From NCBI GenBank assembly GCA_025399215.1, contig MU621179.1:1-60862 (forward strand): 60,862 nt of DNA. The letters run 5' to 3'. The notes under the pieces were generated by a model. The model saw only the letters and a list, made by a program, of their open reading frames with translations, was not told where the DNA came from and did not search any database. The translations under genes were made by a program, and so were the position numbers. Positions 57,119 to 60,862 of this stretch are shown one piece after another. Source of the stretch: Globomyces pollinis-pini (Eukaryota; Chytridiomycota; Chytridiomycetes; Rhizophydiales; Globomycetaceae). Each line of letters starts with the position of its first letter. Positions within the stretch are counted from its first letter, which is position 1.

Positions 57119-58639
57119 ATGAAAGGAAAGAAGAAATTAAAGTTTCCAAAACATTCAGATATACCGAGTGTTAGACAAGACAATTTATTTCAAAGTAACA
57201 ACCAAAATGCAATTATACCAAATTTAAATTCTATACCAACGCAATTGGGAAATACTTTGGATCACCTTTCTTTTAAAGATAAACTGAATGCATTAGAAAC
57301 TCTTCCTTTTTTAACTGAAGTGGAAGAGGATGAAATGTGTATGCAAATTATTTAAATTAACGTTACAGTGAAATCAGTTGCCGATGAAATATCAATCATG
57401 ACTGATATATTGAAGGAAAATATGAGTGACGCTCCTGAAATTTTGATTAGAAAGTATATGGATCTGGTTTTTGGAATGACTTTTCTCATTATTAGTTTCA
57501 AGACTTCAAAAAGACAGATATTAAACTTCAAAAGTACAAGAGCTTATCTCAGGAAGCTGTAGTTGAAATAGATAATCGTAATCAACCAAAATTATTGACT
57601 TTCATTTATTAGTGAATTCTGAATTAACGAAATCTACCCATCAAAAACAAACATTGGAATCAATATCTAGAGAATTGCAAAGGAAATTTCGAACCGCTCA
57701 AGTATTTTATATTCATATTTATAATGAATAGGAAGAGAACAAGAATTATATCAAAGCAAAGGATGAAGTTGTTCATGATATTCAAAACAAGTTTTTCGCT
57801 CAGCGACTAGAAATGAAAGACATTCTGGAATCAAAAAATAGACAGTTAATGAAATCCCAAGACGATACAAATATGTATTAATATCATTGTCGTTTACATG
57901 TGTAGTTTGAAGGCAAAGTTCAAAAGTTTCTTGGAAGAGTATCATATACGAGAGCAGCATGTAATTTTATCAAACTAATGGTAGTTTATGGCTGTGAACA
58001 AAACAAAAGATAAAGAATACGCATTATGTCAAGCAAAGCGCGATCTGTTTCTTGAGCAGGCCAAAGAGGCAGAGTTAAAATACGAAAAAGTGAATAATCA
58101 ATTAAATACGTTTGTGAAAACTGAAGTGGATTTAAGAAAGCAACTTTCAGTTTATGTAGAAAAGTTCAAACAAGTGGAAGAGACACTGAATAAAAGCAAC
58201 GAACTGTTTTTGAATTTTCGGAAAGAGATGGAAATAGTAACAACATTTAATTAACGGATCAGATGACCAAGAAAACAATGAGACTAGAATCAGAGAAGGA
58301 AATGGTGAAATCCAACAATATCCATTTGACGCAAATTAATGAGGATTTATCCAACAAAGTATATGAATCTAGATTTACAGTTTAGATTGAATCACTTCAG
58401 CATTCATTCGATGTTTCTGAATTAAGAGTGAAAAAGTTGGATAGCATCTGTCGAGCATTACAAACCGAACGAATGTCAGAACGTATAGCTAATCGCGTAG
58501 TAAGATTGTTGGAGATATTAATTTCAATTAGAAGGCGGATCTTAAAATAAATCCAAACGACAACAGCCAAATCTCAAACGATTCCGTTAATGGAGTTTCG
58601 GAACAGAAATCAAATATTAAAAAAGATAAAGATGGTTAG
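57119..58639 (+). CDS. TXLN: taxilin-family coiled-coil protein
   Basis: Ten exons: 57119-57338, 57369-57466, 57496-57577, 57613-57701, 57732-57874, 57906-57960, 57985-58236, 58263-58358, 58386-58496, 58532-58639 (417 aa). The long coiled coil has taxilin signatures: TLESISRELQRKFRTAQ, FKSFLEEYHIREQHFM, LRKQLSVYVEKFKQVEETLN, KSNELFLNFRKEMEIMTKK and KLDSICRALQTERM. Taxilins bind syntaxins and act in vesicle traffic. The N terminus is basic and the C terminus Asn/Ser-rich. Nine introns, 24-35 nt. Confidence 0.88.
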
Positions 58640-58718
58640 CATGTGTTCAATTAGTTTGGGGCATTTGTAGCCATACATTTAATAAATTATCAGTATACAA
58701 TAAAAATGACTTTTTATT

Positions 58719-59438
58719 CTAAATTTGAACACTAAGTGTGGGCTTTTTGACATATACTGGAACGCTGGAGGACGACACTAACTTGTTCAAAAGATCGAAC
58801 CAAACTGATGCAGGAACGTTCTCATCTGTCACATAGACACCATTTACATAGAACTGTGGTGTAGCATAGACACCTCTGTTTGCACCTAATTCATAAGATC
58901 ACTTCAAGCACAAACCATATTTCCAAGCCTGTTTTGCTGTATTGGTGTTGATAGGCTCCTGGATAGAAGCTGCTAAAAAAGACCTTTCTAAACCTGATTC
59001 AACACCAATATCAACAATTTGATCAATGACTTGTTGAAAAGATTTATGAGGAATATCATAAAATTCAGCCAGATGGTTGAATGTATTATTGACATATGTG
59101 AGCAGCTGGTTCGGATATTCTTTCGCAATGGCAAATGCCAATGCGGTCGCAGGAAAAGCATACGGATGATATGGCAATGGATAAAAATGATATTTGATCT
59201 GAATTGATTTATCTGGTAGGTTCGTCAACAAGTACTGTGAGATTTTGAATGCTTCTTTAGAATCTGGGCAATGAAGATCTAAAAACTAAAGATAATTATA
59301 AGTAAATTCCTATACCACTTCGAATATAACCTTGGGATTGACTGTGTTTCCATATGATATCCCAAATGGAGTTTTCGGGATTGGCAATTGCGCAAAGACT
59401 ACACTAAGGAACCAAAACAGAATGTTGATAATTTTCAT
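58719..59438 (-). CDS. secreted or ER thioredoxin-fold (DsbA-like) protein
   Basis: Exons: 59316-59438, 58916-59285, 58719-58885 (219 aa). The signal peptide is MKIINILFWFLSVVFA. A thioredoxin-like fold follows: VIFEVFLDLHCPDSKEAF with a single Cys where DsbA has CxxC, a helical insertion (AIAKEYPNQLLTYVNN...), then KYGANRGVYATPQFYVNG with the cis-Pro (ATP). With only one Cys in the active-site position it is unlikely to be a disulfide oxidase; it resembles the thioredoxin-like fold proteins of unknown role found in several protists and fungi. Confidence 0.75.
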
Positions 59439-59592
59439 TGAAGATATTGAATGGAAACTCGATCTGTAATTAAGAAATCATAATGACGCCATATTGTAAT
59501 TTACACCCACAGACATTCTTGCGAATGACGATGTTCCACAGATAGATTAAGATACATCCAACAACAAATTTAAAGGGTCGCTCTGGTCGATT

Positions 59593-60013
59593 TTACACGA
59601 TAGATTGATGCGATATGACAATGACTTTAGTTCCATTCAAGTTCGGAGAATAAACGCGAAAAGCCACATTACCATTTACCATGAATTTTTTTACTGAGTA
59701 GTTTCCAAATCTAAATGTAAGTAAATATTTTGACCCTACAAATCCCGTACTCGATGATGAAAACATGCAAGCTACTTCTTAAATATTATGTAGAATTTGT
59801 TATCTCACCAAGATCGTTGAGAGTACAACCTCCACCAATCCATAACTCTTTTTATGTTGATATTTACTAACAGTTTTAATAGGGTAAGAATTTGATATTT
59901 TCTTTTCATTTCCAATGATGAATTATAAGAATCGCTACACTGAACTTCATGTTGATTATTCACCAAGATCTTTGAGGAATCCATTCCTAATCCACATTTT
60001 TTCGTTGCTTTAA
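59593..60013 (-). CDS. Ser/Cys-rich IPT/TIG-like repeat protein, 5' end unresolved
   Basis: Provisional exons: 59868-60013, 59809-59845, 59593-59774, with introns of 22 and 34 nt. The protein reads ...CGLGMDSSKILVNNQHEVQC, SDSYNSSLEMKRKYQIL..., then LWIGGGCTLNDLGVACMFSS, SSTGFVGSKYLLTFRFGNYS, VKKFMVNGNVAFRVYSPNLN. The alternation of V-x-C, Ser runs and short beta strands ending in an N-G pair resembles IPT/TIG extracellular folds. A second, weaker copy of the 'WI..G...DLG' block is encoded around 59960-59995 in another frame. No start was found up to 60530; the region holds only short frames, so the gene may be decayed or have introns I could not place. Confidence 0.35.
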
Positions 60014-60423
60014 CTAATCTTTAAGGTCCCCTGGACAAGTTAGAAGATTTTGAAACACTAGAAGGTATGTTTGAAAACTCTCTACAATTGTCTAATGATG
60101 AATAATGCTGTTGAACGTGTTAATGATTTTCTTTTAAACTACAATTCCCTGAAAGACTTCTGTACTTTATTATCGAAATTTTACCAGAGCATATTCTAAT
60201 TCTTTAGATAAACCTTCATTCCGCTTATCTGGCTGCGTTAAAGATAATTCGAATGGCGATTTTTTTTTCTATTCCTAGTCCATATGATGTTTGTAATTTG
60301 CGTATGACGTTTCTCATGGGAAGCTTGCCGGCTTCAAATAAACCATGGGTTTCTGGTTGATTCTAAATGTAACTGATGGACTAGTTCTGTTTTGTAAATA
60401 TATTTTATTTAGGAAAAATCTAT

Positions 60424-60455
60424 TTTGACACCTTTTCGAACTAATTTGACACCTT
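60424..60455. repeat. direct repeat TTTGACACCTT x2
   Basis: Identical 11-bp words at 60424-60434 and 60445-60455, 21 bp apart start to start, about two helical turns. This could be a regulatory pair or a trace of a mobile element edge. Confidence 0.5.
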
Positions 60456-60511
60456 GTCACAATGCGGAAAAATATTATTTTTAATAATATAAAAGTATCA
60501 TAACTATAAAG

Positions 60512-60533
60512 TGTAAACTAGCTGTAAACTAGC
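60512..60533. repeat. tandem repeat TGTAAACTAGC x2
   Basis: Two abutting identical 11-bp words, ending 3 bp before the stop side of the zinc-knuckle frame at 60537. Confidence 0.55.
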
Positions 60534-60536
60534 AGT

Positions 60537-60857
60537 TTATTGAGAACGTGTCCGTGACTTATGTCCACCTTGATGGCAACGACTACATTGACGACCATCA
60601 ACATATTCAAAATGAGACTTATCCCAAGTTGTTGACTTTATATTTTTAGATCCAGCTGGTCTTCCTCTTGATTTCTTAACTATTAATGGCTCTTTGATAT
60701 TGCCAACTGGCTGGCTTATCACCGCATTGGATCTTGTCGCAACAAAATTGATATCAGGGTTAGTAATGAGATTAGCGATGTGGTCAGGCATTCCATAGGG
60801 TTTTAAAGTTGCTATTTCTAATGGCAAGCACAAACCCTCTCTCCAATTATTGTTTTT
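60537..60857 (-). CDS. possible transposase C-terminal fragment (AT-hook plus zinc-knuckle-like end)
   Basis: The frame has no ATG of its own near its start and meets a TGA at 60858-60860, so it is an exon or a fragment. It carries KKSRGRPAGSKN, an AT-hook-like GRP core, and ends QCSRCHQGGHKSRTRSQ. This resembles the C-x2-C-x4-H-x(4)-C knuckle that closes many Mutator-like transposases, but the last Cys is Arg/Ser here. Short direct repeats lie just beyond its stop. A host DNA-binding protein is the alternative. Confidence 0.4.
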   Translation of the reverse strand, partial: KNNNWREGLCLPLEIATLKPYGMPDHIANLITNPDINFVATRSNAVISQPVGNIKEPLIVKKSRGRPAGSKNIKSTTWDKSHFEYVDGRQCSRCHQGGHKSRTRSQ

Positions 60858-60862
60858 TCAAC

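Larger units (their letters stand above)
60014..60536. other. unresolved region between repeat protein and transposase-like fragment
   Basis: Short minus-strand frames (for example a 30-codon frame with LPMRNVIRKLQTSYGLGIEK) may be exons of the repeat protein, but I could not join them. A pair of TTTGACACCTT words lies at 60424-60434 and 60445-60455. Confidence 0.3.

Overview
The window looks like a gene-dense, AT-rich nuclear segment of a zoosporic (flagellated) early-diverging fungus or close relative. Fungal signs are elongation factor eEF3, the fused ADE2 (PurK-PurE), the ERJ5-type J protein, an AreA/DUF1752 domain and ARG8. Flagellar signs are IFT80, CFAP99 and a WDR49/CFAP337-type protein. 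The stop codons are standard. I cannot name the species; metabolic genes such as ADE2, ARG8, DGAT1 and ATP synthase subunit e argue against a strongly reduced parasite.

About 43 protein-coding loci and one tRNA-Met(CAT) are present. Nearly all genes are broken by very small spliceosomal introns. I placed about 170 by hand from frame continuity and family conservation. Almost all are 22-36 nt, start GTA or GT, often carry CTAAC/CTAAT near the 3' end and end in TAG. Several exons are only 15-18 nt. Apparent stop codons inside the genes are therefore introns, not pseudogenes.

Layout. 1-8.9 kb: 3'-5' exonuclease-like fragment, ERJ5, lipase-type hydrolase, an intronless 643-aa zinc-finger protein, a DUF726 hydrolase. 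8.9-17.2 kb: PPR protein, WW protein, HSDL2-like SDR, SEC22, RING protein, STK32-like kinase, AreA-domain protein. 17.3-29.4 kb: CFAP337, ARG8, POP7, ERV41, HEAT protein, two membrane proteins, CRIB effector. 29.6-38.8 kb: eEF3, two tandem zinc transporters, DGAT1. 39-49 kb: CFAP99, IFT80, SIW14-like phosphatase, tRNA, HemW, ADE2. 49-59.4 kb: DUF3455 protein, small secreted Cys protein, two small Tim chaperones, ELP2, ATP synthase e, PP1 inhibitor-2, taxilin, thioredoxin-like protein. 59.5-60.9 kb: poorly resolved repeat protein and a possible transposase fragment. Several divergent pairs share 50-105 bp of upstream DNA.

The most unusual signal is tandem introns. Of seven introns longer than 36 nt, five divide into two to four intron-like GT...AG units joined directly AG|GT with no exon between them (13201-13262, 23813-23895, 28204-28246, 56279-56389, 56639-56734). 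In a genome whose introns almost never exceed 36 nt, this suggests that longer introns arise by joining whole introns and may be removed stepwise through zero-length exons.
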